Source: Balanoglossus misakiensis (Eukaryota; Hemichordata). Taken from it: 64,000 bases of DNA. The stretch is taken from positions 2,914,001 through 2,978,000 of the forward strand of contig CM082593.2 of assembly GCA_040954595.2 (NCBI GenBank), written 5' to 3'. Below are positions 50,867 to 64,000 of the stretch, one piece after another. The position numbers and the translations under genes were made by a program. The notes beneath the pieces were generated by a model. That model saw only the letters and a list, made by a program, of their open reading frames with translations, had not been told where the DNA came from and did not search any database. Every line of letters begins with the position of its first letter. Position 1 is the stretch's first letter.

Positions 50867-53800
50867 CCGGAAGAAGGGTTGATGAAGCGAAAGTTTCGTA
50901 CAGTACTTTATATTAAATGGGGTCACCCACTTCGGAAACATACATGAAAACGTGTGTATTAGCGCAGCTCAACAGAGAAAAAATCGCGCGATTTTTACTC
51001 ATATAATGAGTAATTTGAAACTCTTGCCAAGAACCAAAATTCTGCGATTCGAAAGGTAAAAATTTAGTGCGCCTCCTAAAATGTTAATGATTCCTGAAAG
51101 CTTTAGGCAAGTAATTCTGACAAAATTATCTTAAGCCACCTTACAGTTTGAATACTGGTGCAATATAAAACTCCGTTATAAGGGATAGCTGTTGGCACAG
51201 TGTCATGACGCACGCGCAGAAATATTCCAATTTCGCTTAAACTTGACACTTATTCCAATTGTATACATTGGCAATAATTGCAAAACCAAGCCCGAGTTTT
51301 CTTTCACTCTGCACTGGATTAATTGGGTGGATTTCGCTAATCTTCCGATAATAACACTTATGATTGAAACGTTCCCAATGGTACAGCGGTGTCCACAGCC
51401 AGATATCTGACACCCTATCAAAAATCAGATCTCCCTCAATTTCTCAGGGTATAGACAGTCTATTTGTCGAAATAATAATATCCCTGTGGTGTTGTCGACT
51501 TCGATCGACATATTCGATGACGCGTTTCCATGACGGCTCCGCTAATCACCAATAGTGCAGTTTCTAATTCGAGATTTAATGGTCTGGATGAGTTGTCGAC
51601 CCAATCAGTAAAAACTAGAGCGGGCGAAAAGTGCAGTATAGTGCCACGTATGTCTCAAATTAGGTTAGTTTATCCTTGAGAATAAATGCTTATCGAAAAG
51701 TTCAATTTTGCAGAGAAGTTCAGTAACTGATTGGTTATTTTGCAAATTAAAATGAATACTGAAATTCGCACTCTCTGTTGTTGTTTTTCAAGTTCTTCAA
51801 ACTATGTACAGAGCGGACAATCTGACTTTTTACTCCATTCTTGAGTATGTTGCCAGTTTTCCAAATCTTCATGTTTTCATTCACGTCTTCATTCAAACCT
51901 CCTTGCATTTCATTCTTAACAATACCAGATGATTTTGTGAACTTGATAATACCGCTGAAACGCGAACCATTCAATCCGAATTCATATGACCTTGACTGTA
52001 TAACAAATAATAGCTAATTTCCCGAAGGCGATGTAGTTGTTGCCAATGGCGGTAGCAACGGCTTCCATCGTTGCAATGGCAACGTTGATTATACCAACCT
52101 ATGCGCTGACATTTTCCGACAAATTGCCACCAGACAGGTGTGCAATGTCTGCTGACCTCATAACTCACTCAATTAACTACAGTCAGGCGCGGGATGGACC
52201 ATTTTCGAAGGGAAAAGTCGACTCATTCAAGAACAGAAAAAAAGTGCCAATTCAATATGTCAACACTAACGCTGTGCCCTCGAAGAAATCTGACTAAAAA
52301 GAATGATAACGGACGCAGCATAACAAGAAATTATATGTGGGCCAATAATAGGGCTACAAGTAACAAGTGACATTAAGTGTAGCGAAAAGAATGAGTGAAC
52401 CCTGCTTCGCATGCTGCACAAGCCATTACATTAATAACCAAAATGGCGTCAAATGCTGGGTGGTCGCTACAGACCCTTCTCTGTCGCATCTTCAACCTCC
52501 CCCGACGTGTTTGCGTCAGACTGAAAGGTTAAACTACTCGCCTACTACAAGTTTTCACACACTGATGACAAAAGACGACGTTTACCAGACTATAAAGTGC
52601 GTCAAAGACCTCCTCCCCGCGGACCCAGTGCGTGAATCCGTCTTCTTTGCCGTTCTTTTTCGTGTGAAAAGCCAGTAAAGGTGCTAAGATTGCGAAACAC
52701 TTATGTAGGCATTTAACAGAAAGTGGGCGTAGGTTTTCAATCTTCTTTCACTCTTTCCACAGTGGTTTTATGCGCTGATAAACGAATATTCCTCAGCGAC
52801 CTTTTTCATTTTATACGTTTCTTAGTAGTAAGCGGCTTTCGAAAGCTGAAGATTACCCAGTCCACGATACATTGGTATTTATATCATAAATGTATTTCGT
52901 CAGAATTATATAAAAGGTCACAGTTGAATAGAAACTAGTTTAAGTGACAAAACAAATCCACCTACAGCTGGTATCAGAGCTGTACGATGATACTTTTCCA
53001 ATAAAATCACCTGCTGTACTTTAATGCCATTGACCGTTGATTGATGCTGTACTTTGAAATTCTGACAGTGGGTTGTTCTATTTCATTGAGGATTTGCCGT
53101 GGTCACCCGAACCATATCTTCCATCTTTGATTCTGAGTGATTCACAAAGATTGACTCTCTTATAAATAATCTACGGCGGCGTTGCAATTTGCACGTCACT
53201 GGAGGAGGGAAGGAGCGGATTGGGTGACAGTTATCCGGGTGTTGGTGGTTCCTTCCTTGCGCATGGTAAAAAAAATCCCCGATAACATGGAAGAATGTGA
53301 CGGATTACAACTCACTTGACTGTTTTCAAAGAACTTCGATTGTGACCCAGATGACACGCGTCACAAATCCTGGGATTCTTTCTAAAAAAAGGGAAGTCTC
53401 CGACTTTGCATCTCGTAGATTAGTGGAATAGGGTCGGTGTCACGCCGGAAATAGGCATGAATTAAAGATGTGTGATATTTGCAGGTTTATGACCAAATTA
53501 TATATATATGGCTTGTTTTTGGTTTCCATGGCAACCGCGCACCTTCCGAACAGATTTGGCATCTAGTGATCCCCGTGTTCAGGCCTGAATGTTTCTAGTC
53601 GAAGAGTACATTTTTTCTCGAAATTATGATTGGCGCAAATATTAGCCCCTTGAAGACTTTGAATTGTTTTGAAAAAATACATGATAAACACACAAAGTTT
53701 TGTTTTTACTGATTTTTTAAACAAGCGTTATTATAGCTTGCCACAAATTGAAGCTATCACAGTTGGATAGATGAAAGAAATCTCACCACTCCATTGCGTG

Positions 53801-56800
53801 TGGCAGCTGATAGCCTGATGCTGTTGACTAACCACACAGAAAGTGCGTTGTAACTGAAATATTTTAATCTGTTTGTCAGCAAACTAGGCCTCGCCGAACC
53901 AATTTCTCCAGATGAAATTCACTCAACTTTCGCCGATCCATCATGCATGTCATTGCCTCTGTCTTCGCAACCGACCGCCAGCAATTGATTTTTGGCGGGA
54001 ATCATTGTAATCTTGTGTGACTCATTTTTTTTCCTCGCGCAGTTAGTTCCTTGTCGTTTCCCAGTGCCTGGGAGTTTACAGGTGTCAAGCTACAGTCGCA
54101 GCTATTTTGATGAAATGGTAACATTTTCATGATATACTTTTGATAAATCAGCATGCATGATTTATCATTCGGGTTTGTGTGATTAATATCGTTTGTTGTA
54201 GAGCACGTACACATTTTCGCGCAATTCTAGGCAGGTTTTTTCAATCACGACCACAAGGCTTGCGGGTTAAATTTTGACCTTTATGGAATCTATATACTTA
54301 ATTTAGTGTACGTGTACTTTATCAAATATCAATCACCAAATTATTCCAGGAACTATATGATTCCCACTAATTAATTCACGCGTCTCCATGGTGCTGTACT
54401 GTATTGCTATTGTATGTAAAAATTACATGGATAGATTTGAATTCACGGGAGCGGCCTTGAAACGACATTCTTGAAAAGTACAAAATATCATGTAGTATCA
54501 TCAAATACAGTTGTTGAAAGTTACAATCTACGCCCTCATATGGCAACCATCGGCACGATTACCCCTCTCACCGAAACCTGTCATCAGTGCCATAAAATGT
54601 TTCTCAATCCCCGGAAAAAAAAGTAAAACGACATTAGATATTTATATAAAGTACGAAAATACAGGGTATAAAAGCACGACATCATCGCTGCAAATTCCCA
54701 CAATCTTCGAACTGAGCCCCGCGCATAAATCAGGATCAACGTACGTCCGATGGACGAATTATAAAGGAAATAATCGGAAGGAAGTATCGGTGAATTGATA
54801 AAATATTTTATTGTACCATCGAGGAAATAAACATTGTCAATTAACCGCGACAAGTACACCTCCCTAAGAAAGATAAATGTCTTCGGAATATACACAGGCT
54901 CTTGCGAATTTCATATTAATTCCTTTTAAAGTGTTTAAAATGCGATGGAAAGTGAAATCCGCTTTAGATGGGACGCTTTAATGGTTGTTCAACATTATTC
55001 ATTGTTCACTCGCTCTACGGGTGTAATTTATTTCCTTCACTTTAGATCCGGGAGGTTTGCAATCTCCCGGGATATTATCTGCACAAGATTAGGTTTCCAT
55101 CAGTGTCTTTCCGGTTTCTCCCACTGCGCATGATCAGGTCGGTACAACACACGATCACGGATACTCCTGGCGAGGTTTTCGTGTTCTTTCATAAGTGAAC
55201 GTACCTTTATTGCGCCAACTCCCAAAACATGCCACTCGTTCGCTCTTATTTCTCGCCGTTTTGGGTGCATTTATCACCTGAACTGGTCACTCGCCCTTCA
55301 GTCGGCGTGAAGCGTCGCCGCACGCAAGATTACAGCTCCTTATGGCAGAAACTATTAGCGCCCTCACGGGTCATATCTATTTAACAGAATGCTGTCCCAG
55401 TTGCGCTACCTGCACGATTTTTTTCTTTGTAAAAATCACCATTCTTATGACGATTATAACAATTATTAGTAGATTGCTTGCCGACAGCATTAGCACGGGT
55501 CATGAAGCCATGTTACCAGAAAACTGTTCAAAACAGGTTACATCAGTTTTGTCATTAGAAGGGGTTTTCCCTTCAAAATGTCGGATATTATACGGATATC
55601 GATTACTTTTATTACGTGAACGATTAGAAAACTTTTAACTAAGTACGCACAGTAAAAATTTGGTCATATGTCGTCATCTTCTGTGGTACAAAATAGGCTT
55701 CCACGAAGAGGAATGGTAGAGTGCACTGTTTTAAATGTCATCAACCCAGTCAGTCGAAATCTGACTAAAGCTTGTGTGTAGATGGGCATTCACGTTAAAG
55801 CTGTGACGACATTGCGCATAGGATAAGCCCGTAATGGTCTCCGCGTATTACCTGTCTTCGTTTTCCCCCACGTACTGGTATGTAAGCCTTCACCTACGGC
55901 GAAATGACAGAGACGGGGACGAGAAATGCGTGTCCGTTTATTTGGGACACAACCGAGTTTTTGCACAAAGCATGGATTTGTTACGAGTTTTCCATTGATG
56001 TGAAGTTAAATCCCCAAATTTAGATGTAATCGCGAAACAAAGCCAACACGCCTCAGTGTGAATCCGTCTCTCTCGAAATACATGTAACAAGTTTGTAAGA
56101 AAATCGTTCATGACCAGGCATATCTGAGCGATGATGGCTCTAGAAAGGAATATGAAAATAAAAATAACCACCTGCCGGCCATATTGAATAATATCACTAA
56201 TCCCATTTTAATGCGACTGGTTTCAAAAATGGCGTTTGCGACACGTCTCCCCGCCCTAGCCCTTATTAAGTGAGCTTAAAGATCGCGACAACACCCCCGG
56301 AAAAACAGACATCGTCGTGAAACCTGTAGCTTGAAAATGTATAAATCGTGCAAAAAGATTCAACAAACCTAGGCTAGCTCATAAACATCAGTCCACTTGC
56401 CAGAATCGAGTCTTTGTCGACCCATTCTGTCGGACAGTTGTTGAACCTTTTCAGATAAAATTACCTGGTTGATAATTTTCGTTACATACGACTACACTAG
56501 AAAGGCTAGGACAGTTTCGCATCAGTCTTTGTCGCTAGACCTTTGGCATGATTCGTCATCTATGACAGAACTGAAATTGGTGACGTTTATTTTCAAAACG
56601 GAAACGAATTAGAGACGAAAAGCCTTAATGAGAATAGCCTACAGCGCAGACCCCAGCCATGTCTGCGAACAGTGAATAATATGATCTGGGCCTAAAACAT
56701 CGAATTTCATTCTAAATCCTCACACCGTGTGCTTCTGGTTGATCAAATTACACTGGAGATGAAAAGATCATTGTCCTATAGTGCCTCTTTGCGACAAAAA

Positions 56801-57842
56801 TGTGCGCTAAACGGATGAAAAACAGTGATTTCGGGAACGGACAGACTGCGTTGCCCCATTTTAGCCTGGATCCCATCACACCAGGCGCTCTCTGTATTGG
56901 TCCAATTTGACTCACGTGACACAAACGCGCCGTAAGGGGAGAACAAACGCCAAGTCACGAAATTAATTCAAAAATTGAATCAGATTCTTTTGTCACAGAA
57001 TAGACTGTGTTGTATAGCGTGATATTAAATATCATGCAACTGTTTCTCTGCTAATAAAAGCTCCATTGTTCTGCCACGCGTGGCATTTTTGTCAATTGCC
57101 AGACATTTCAATCTATGCAGAAGGCTCCCAATACGTTATTGCGTTTGTTGCATTGTCGGTTTTGTTAATAGTGGAATTTTCTGTTCAAACATTTTATCGC
57201 GAGTTGGGTACATGTTGGTTTGAAACTTAAGAAGCGATAACTGAGCATGCGCGCTTTGTTTTTTTTTCATCCTGCAACTGATTCGGACAGTTGCGCATAA
57301 GCGGGCCGGGAAGACGGAGATATCGATGAGTTAAGTCGGCGGGTTCGCTCCATTGTTCGTACGGATAAATCGATCGTCTGGCAGCTGTAAGGTTTTTGGC
57401 ATAATTTGCGTCTCTTTTGCAGACTGTCACAAATGTCCTCCTATGCACACCGGGCAAGTGATATCGTCGAATATGTTAGTAACACACAATTCAATTTTTA
57501 ATTGAAAACCTTAGCTGTTTCGGCTAACCCATCAGCGGCGTAATTGCATCCGATTCGATCCGTCTCGTTTTCATTTCCATGACAACCCTCTTCTCAGCGA
57601 TGAATGGGGGAGGCTTGGATTACAAAAGCCGCTCGCCTCTAGGATGCTTTGAATGGCCAACTCATCCTGCTTTTGTTGTGCATCTGTATTTTTCAGTGGT
57701 TGTGGAGAGACAGACGCGGAGAAAAGACAGAAAAACAGAAGCTGGTCTCACCAAGGCACTCATCAGTAATGGCCGTTTCTCTGGTGATTCGTTGCTAACC
57801 AAATCTGAGAGGTGAGTACCGATTTGCTGGTTTGTTTTTTAT
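50867..57842. other. Non-coding stretch, no gene seen
   Basis: Contains a GC-rich hairpin at 55048-55070, an NRF1-like site at 55121, a diverged copy of the 43119 block at 54906-54975 and an NRF1-like palindrome at 57245. A good splice-donor match (GAGAG before GTGAGTACC) lies near 57812, but no exon is supported upstream of it. Confidence 0.5.
55048..55070. repeat. GC-rich inverted repeat / hairpin
   Basis: CCGGGAG (55048-55054) and CTCCCGG (55064-55070) form a perfect 7-bp stem around a 9-nt loop. Confidence 0.8.
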
Positions 57843-57855
57843 GGGGGGGGGGGGG
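57843..57855. repeat. G13 homopolymer
   Basis: Thirteen consecutive G, followed by a CpG-rich stretch (57880-57960). Confidence 0.95.
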
Positions 57856-58925
57856 CAAAACGAAAGTACCTCTCCTGGAGCGCAGGCGCGCGTCGCTCAC
57901 TCTCTTGCCCACCGTCAACTTGTCACGCGCCGTTTACACTCGGAGAAAAAAATCGCGCCCCTCTTTGCGTTAATTTTTCATGCAGGCTGCGCCATTTCTC
58001 CCAACTGCAAGCGAGGTGCTCGTGCTGGAGCCTCGCGCCTATCTTCCTGGTTTTCCTTTGTTTGTTGAATAAAAACGTGGCTGTCATCCTTCGCCGAGAG
58101 CCATACGCCTCTGGACGAAACTGGATAAGCTCTTACCGTCAGAATGAAATTTCCCCTAAAACGCGATGTTAGGGTACAGACCAATTTACCGTTAACGCGA
58201 AGCGATGCTAACTTAGCCCAAATGTTATACCAGCACCAGAATGTTTCGGGGTGATTTCCCACACGGAAGATTTTTCTGTCTCATGTATGTGCAGTGTCAA
58301 AACAAAGCAAAAGAAAACTATTACTTAGGCACGCGATCTACTCTAACGAGTCTTTCGCAGAAAACAGTATCAATTTCACTGTCTTTGATCAAAGGGGTCC
58401 TTTTAATCATGCGACTGAGCCAATTGTCCCTGCTTACTCTCTGATAATGTTATGTGTATTAAGACTTGCCTCTGCTTTGGTTTCGGTGACTTTGATCTGG
58501 CATCGCCAGGAAAAAAGTGGAAGCAGCGAGAGAAAATATAATATGTCACGATAATCCGTCTGCGTATCAAATTTGCAAATCTTTTTGAGCCGAAAAATCC
58601 GATGGCAAAAGTCTCGATTTTATTACTCATAGCCATCGATGCTTCTGTGTAGAGCGCGTATTGCTGCTGTATATATAGGCATATCTCTCTGCAGTTGGGT
58701 TCTTACAGCAATTAACCTAATAGGGGTTGGTAAATGACATCTATCTCCGGCACGCGCATTCTGCCAGGATTATCGAATATTGAGATTGCCATGGATACGC
58801 ACATTCAATGTCTTCTTGGATTTCAGGTGTACATTAAATGAAGATAATTATATGACTTCGTCTGCTTTTGTGTATGTCTGTCTTATTTGAGAAACTGTGG
58901 TTTGAATTTGTGCGTGACTTTGTGC

Positions 58926-58952
58926 CTGTCTGTCTGTCTGTCTGTCTGTCTG
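58926..58952 (+). repeat. (TGTC)n tetranucleotide microsatellite
   Basis: Six to seven perfect TGTC/CTGT units. Confidence 0.95.
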
Positions 58953-61900
58953 CATTTGTCGGTCTGTATCTCTGAGTCTCTCACTACCGCGAACATGTGA
59001 CAAGTTCTGGTAAAGAAGCGTGTGCTACACATCTTCTTTGCTGCGAACGTTGACTATCCACAATTGCGCCTACAAGGGAATGATAAAATCACAGTGTTTT
59101 AGCTTTTGCGTTTACAACCATTAAACCCGCGGAAAACAGTCGGGGTGCCTTTGTATTCCACCGACGATCACATCGTCGTGGCGGGGGTTCATTGCAACAA
59201 CCAACAGAAATGCGGCGTTTTTTTGCGCTGAAATGCACCTTGTCGCTCGGGAATGCTTTTAAGGTAATTGGGGGTATTTTCGAGACGGCGTTTTCTGACA
59301 ACCTAGGGACAACTGTACACAATTGTTCAGCAATAGAGCCTTACTGAATACTTATAATTAATCTAGGGCCAGTTGAACATTTTTATTTCAACAGGTAAAA
59401 TTGCTCGCGGTGATAAAATATGAAACAAAAAAGTGCTTTGTTGGAATAACCACATTTGAATTGAGATCATGAGGCATGTACTTGACTTTCAAATCACTGT
59501 AGCGTGTATCTTCTTATTCTTGAATATGTAGTTGACTGCACATTGTCTCGTTTGCTGTGGTAAAGGCATCATCCTTGTACTGGCCAAAACCTCCCCCACA
59601 TCACCTGTTAAACGATCTCATAAACAATAATGTAGCGGCAATAAATCACATTACTACTCATATAGACAATGACAGAACGGTTTAGGTTCGATAATACGTA
59701 CGACTGCCTTTTTTTCTCTCATCCGTCAATTTTCCTATAATACATGTTTGAAAACGAGTCAAAAGGAAAAAATTGCTTTAATTAAGTGTCAGTTATGACA
59801 TGTTTATTTTACTACGGGAAGTTTGCCAAGCGATATTAAGCATAAATGCCACTATTTGAACGGGTCCTGAAAGAATAGTTGTCGTAAATTAATGGTTTGT
59901 TGCTATTACTGGCGTCCTTAAAGGTCGTGACATTATATTCAGTTGTCGACTCCGTTAGCAAATCTTTCGGGTTCTTTATCATTTCTCTGATGTGTCTATT
60001 TTGTTTATCATGCGATTGGGATTGGTTTCCGGGCGTCCCACAGACATGCTGCTGTGCATAGTTACAGGAATGGTTGTCACTTCCACCGTGCCACGGTCGC
60101 CATGACACTGGATGACACTGGCACTTTAATGGGAAAAAGAATTCCTATGGAAATTAACAGGAGTTGAACTTGAACTCTGCAGTAGCAAATTCCTGTAGCA
60201 AGGAAGTTTGTATATAAGAGATTCATATTCCAGGAAGATCCGTGGTCCTTCTTTCATCGCTCATATAATAATATCCAAGAAAAGAATTTGATTGAAGTTT
60301 GCGCTCTCTGTCGTCATACCCGTGTACGTAGTACTACCAGTTGAGCCTACGTTAAAAAACATGTTTCAGTGAAGTCAACGCACTTTAAATAAAACCCTAC
60401 ATCTGTCAGTCAAACATCAGATTGAATTGGATAGCTTGTTTTATTACGGTAGTGGATTTGATATGAAATTAAATTGGTTTTGTAAAAAGGTTTATCCTAT
60501 TTCTGGCACTGCGGTATTCATGTATTGCAATACACACAGGTTTACGGTCAGTGTTTTCATACTCATTCGCCTTAATTGAGTGTTCGGTTGACGAACATGT
60601 AATGATTTTATTGTTGGTTTTCATTTATACTCAGGACATATCCAATTAGGCCAGCGTAACTAAACTTTGTGTTGTATGTCCCCATGTGAATACTTTTTAG
60701 TGATTCACGATTTAAAAAAAACGTATTCGTATACAAATCTTCTCCGTGGACATGGGCTCTTCCAGGGGATAAGGCTAAATCACTTTTGCTATTTCAGTCT
60801 TGCAAACTTCTCTCGGAAGATTTCGTGCATTAGCCGGCGTTTTACAACAGCGAGACCTTGTGCCTTGGGAAACTCACAGTCAGCAGGGGCTTACACGCCA
60901 CTAAACGGGTTTTCTAACACCTCGGAGCTTGGAAATTAGTCAGGCATATAGCATACGCACAGCGTTGTTTTCAATCAGCGATCCCTGCCCAAGTGGGTCC
61001 AATGCACCTTTAATATTCGCGTTCCATGTCGGTGAATCCGAGCACGTCTTAGCCAACTGACGGCGAAAGAGGAGTAACAGGAATATGGTGTCCCTTAATA
61101 ATGGAAGTCATAATCATTAATTCAGTCCCCCACACCTGCGGCAGTTAATACTTCGTTATTTTGTGACTTTTAAAAGCTCAGGAATCCAGAATGTCTGTGG
61201 GGTCTTTCGGATACAATCACTGGTAACCTAGGGAGCACGCAACAGTCTCTTGACTCGGGTTCTCCGTTGCCTTGCCCACTATGCCCCACCCTATGTGAAA
61301 CGTATTTCGTTCGTATTCATGAAGTTGGTTTCGTATGTGATGCAATAACAACAGCAAAGTTAGCCAAGTAATCGACCATCTCTGTTTTCGCGAACCGATT
61401 GGGTCAAATATTCCGAGAAAAAATAAAAACTACACGGGCAGTCAATTATGCTGTCGATCGCTTATCCGTCAGCTACCAACAAATTTCTTTTGATGTTTCC
61501 GCAATAACTAAACAGCGTGGTGCCACGCAATGCGCGCGATGCTCGAGGTGCGTGAGCGCGCTTGTGCATTATTTTATAAAGAAAATTACCATTGAAACGG
61601 GGTATTTACTAACCTGTGACTTCTTACCCCGTCAGGATGTTCTTGGAATTATTTTGCCGGTGGTAGCGTATGAATAATTGTAGAAATTTATTCCGTTTCT
61701 CCTGAAAAGAATTAATAAAAAGAACTTTGTCATTGTTTGTGTGCAACATTACAACGCATCTTGAGTAAGTGTTAATCACATAATGTCCTTCTTCAAGAAA
61801 ATTAACGATATGCTAAACATCATTCAGTTTGTAATCTTCATCGAAAATAACATAGTAACTCATGCGGGTTAACAAGAAGGTGGCAATTTTAGCAGCCAAA

Positions 61901-62377
61901 GAAATATTTCACGTTCCGGTTTATTCTCCTGGTGCGCCTCATGTGAGTGTATTCTCTGGTTTCCGGTTTTGAAGCGGATGACAGAGAGAATCGGCAAAGA
62001 AATGCAAAAAAATCACCTGAGAATACCATTAGAATGCTGAATTTAAATATTAAAGTATATACCATCGCGATTTTTCCTCCGTATTTGCATTGGAAGACAG
62101 TCGACCATGTACGCATCATTAAAATTCGATGCCAACCGAAGCGAGTGACATCAAGGGTATTATTACATCGGGAGCAATCCGAAACAAACGCAGCTCTCTC
62201 CTCAAACCTAATTAAATGTTGCCTTAATTATGATCCAAATGTCTATGAGGGGGTCACTTTCCACTGGGAAAGACCATGGAATACGAGGGAAGCTGAAGTT
62301 TGGAGGGGGTTTGGCGGCTTTTCCCATAAAGCTGACTTATCCTTGGGGGAAAGACACACACGCTGATCACATGGGAA

Positions 62378-62413
62378 AAGATTTTCCTCCCCAAGAAAAA
62401 AAGATTTTCCTCC
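62378..62413 (+). repeat. Short direct duplication of AAGATTTTCCTCC
   Basis: The 13-mer occurs at 62378-62390 and again at 62401-62413, separated by a CCAAGAAAAA-type linker. A recent local duplication is the simplest reading. Confidence 0.8.
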
Positions 62414-64000
62414 GAGTTTTGATCCTGCAAAAATGAGCTCCTTTTTGCGTGCCACGCTAAGAAGATGCACAAATCCTTTGAGGCTATTTTCGTAACACTT
62501 GCAAAGGCCCATAAACACATCGGATTGTGTTCGTCTGTGCCGTGACGGTTCAGTTTAAAATGTCTCATGTACTATTACAGCGTCACTTGTCAGCCAAACA
62601 GCGATTTTTATCCGCAATTGACGAATGAAATATTCCTGATAATTTTATTTAAAAGCAGAATTATTCCTTAAATTAACTACAAGGGGACGCATAGAATAGA
62701 AGGATATAAAGTGAAACGTTTTGGTTAAAGTAGACAATTATCTATGACCTATAATTTCATTTTGGGTAGACACACTAAAAATTGAGTGCTAATACCTCTA
62801 ACTCGGTTAGGTCTTTGTAACCTCGTTCACGAACACGTTTATAACGGTAATCGGCACCTACGGGTATTAAACGAGAAAAAACCGTAATGCTATAGCCGCA
62901 CGACAAAGGAAAAAAGTTCAAAGAAGCAGTAGCGAAAGTGTAAGAGCCGATATGTTCATTAAGGGACTGTCATTAATTCGCAATAGGGAGGGTCGCCTGA
63001 AAGACAATAAGCTGTCCTCCATAACTATGATATACAATTACAACACAATTCGCGAATTCTGATCACTTGTGACGAAAGCAAACGAATTAATTAGAGGGGT
63101 CCACATACGAATTTTCTCTTCGTCTGTGTATTTAGGGCGATGTTAGATTATATAGTCTCCCTCTTGTGTATATTTAATAGTAAGACAAAGAGAAACCCGA
63201 AGCCCTAGAACAAAGTCTATTTTACTGGCCACTCTTGTGCAAATACATGTACATTCAAATGTTTGATGGAAATCCTAAAGAGTCTCTCAGCATGCTCAGT
63301 ATAAGGCAGTGCACCTGCCCGTCAATGATATGAAACAATTACAAATTTGATAAAATAAATATCGACAAAGTGAGATCCATACTTCTGATAGACCCGCCTT
63401 CCTTGCTAGGTATTGATTGTTCATCGTCTGGCAAAACATTGACATTTCAACGCAGTGACTTTTCGAAATGGGACCTCAAACATTGTCTTCATATTTATTT
63501 TTATCTGTTCGCTCTTTTTCTCTCGTCTACTCACGCCATGGGCTGTGACGCGTCCTTGATTTTGAATTGATCGGGTTCTATATAATATAACCACCGATGA
63601 AGCTGTCATCGCCCTATTCTTTATTAAATTCGCTAACACCAATCTGACGTGTCGATGGCTATATGATGTCGGTTGGTTTTTGATTTAACAGCCTGGAAAC
63701 TTCCTGTTTCAGCTCATGAGAAATGTAATATCCTGCAACTCTGTCAGAAAGTTGAAATATGTGTTTCAATAATTTTATCCTGCTTTTCAAATTTTATTCA
63801 CCCGTCTTATGTACTTCGCGTGAAAACAAAATGGCGCGCGCTGACCAAGCGATATTTTGTGGACCGGTCTTTCAAATTGATATTAACGTTTAAGAAACGA
63901 AGACAAAAACATATTGTTAACATGTACACACATGGTAGAAGGTAGTCCATATGCCAAATGCTCTTTTAAAACTTAGTATGGAGATGTAGAACAAACGTAA

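Larger units (their letters stand above)
57856..64000. other. Non-coding stretch, no gene seen
   Basis: Contains a (TGTC)n repeat at 58926-58952, a short duplication at 62378-62413 and TACATGTA at 63244. The open frame at 61947-62366 (139 codons) has no recognisable domain and only ordinary composition. Confidence 0.5.

Noticed and set aside
57579-57815. Possible first exon ending at a good donor near 57812
   Set aside because: The encoded residues have no family features and no partner exon was found. A donor match alone is weak evidence.
61947-62366. 139-codon plus-strand frame
   Set aside because: No domain, signal peptide or membrane segment, and no splice or promoter support; this length is expected by chance in 64 kb.

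Overview
The window looks like animal nuclear DNA, most likely from a bilaterian invertebrate. It holds one recognisable gene fragment: a neuropeptide-type rhodopsin-family GPCR on the minus strand, split by GT-AG introns. The rest is about 58 kb of single-copy-looking, non-coding sequence with short simple repeats. There are no bacterial operons, no transposon ORFs and no tRNA or rRNA genes that I could see. The 8-mer TACATGTA is frequent, which I associate loosely with several marine invertebrate genomes. I cannot name the species.

Layout: positions 323-5841 carry three coding exons in transcript order 5841-5470, 1221-820 and 523-323, all joined in phase 0. Together they encode 325 residues, from the N-terminus through TM7 and the first residues of helix 8. 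The C-terminal tail is not identified and probably lies left of the window. Intron 1 (4.2 kb) carries a 175-bp ATC/CAT microsatellite. Intron 2 (296 bp) carries a GGGA-type tract just upstream of the exon 3 acceptor.

From 5842 to 64000 I find no exon that I can defend. The long ORFs there show no family motifs and are what chance gives in 64 kb. The notable content is regulatory-looking. POU octamers (ATTTGCAT/ATGCAAAT) are enriched, with at least 18 copies, 15 of them between 8.6 and 28.1 kb. They include a perfect 16-bp back-to-back palindrome at 19856-19871 and a 10-bp inverted pair at 25410-25441. At least seven full CRE palindromes (TGACGTCA) are present, four of them between 29.1 and 32.3 kb; one sits inside an 18-bp perfect palindrome. 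Paired Nkx2-type sites, NRF1-like GCGCATGCGC motifs and several GC-rich hairpins add to this.

The simplest reading is a GPCR gene next to a large cis-regulatory gene desert, whose target may be the GPCR or a developmental gene outside the window. That is an inference. Cross-species conservation and chromatin data would decide it.
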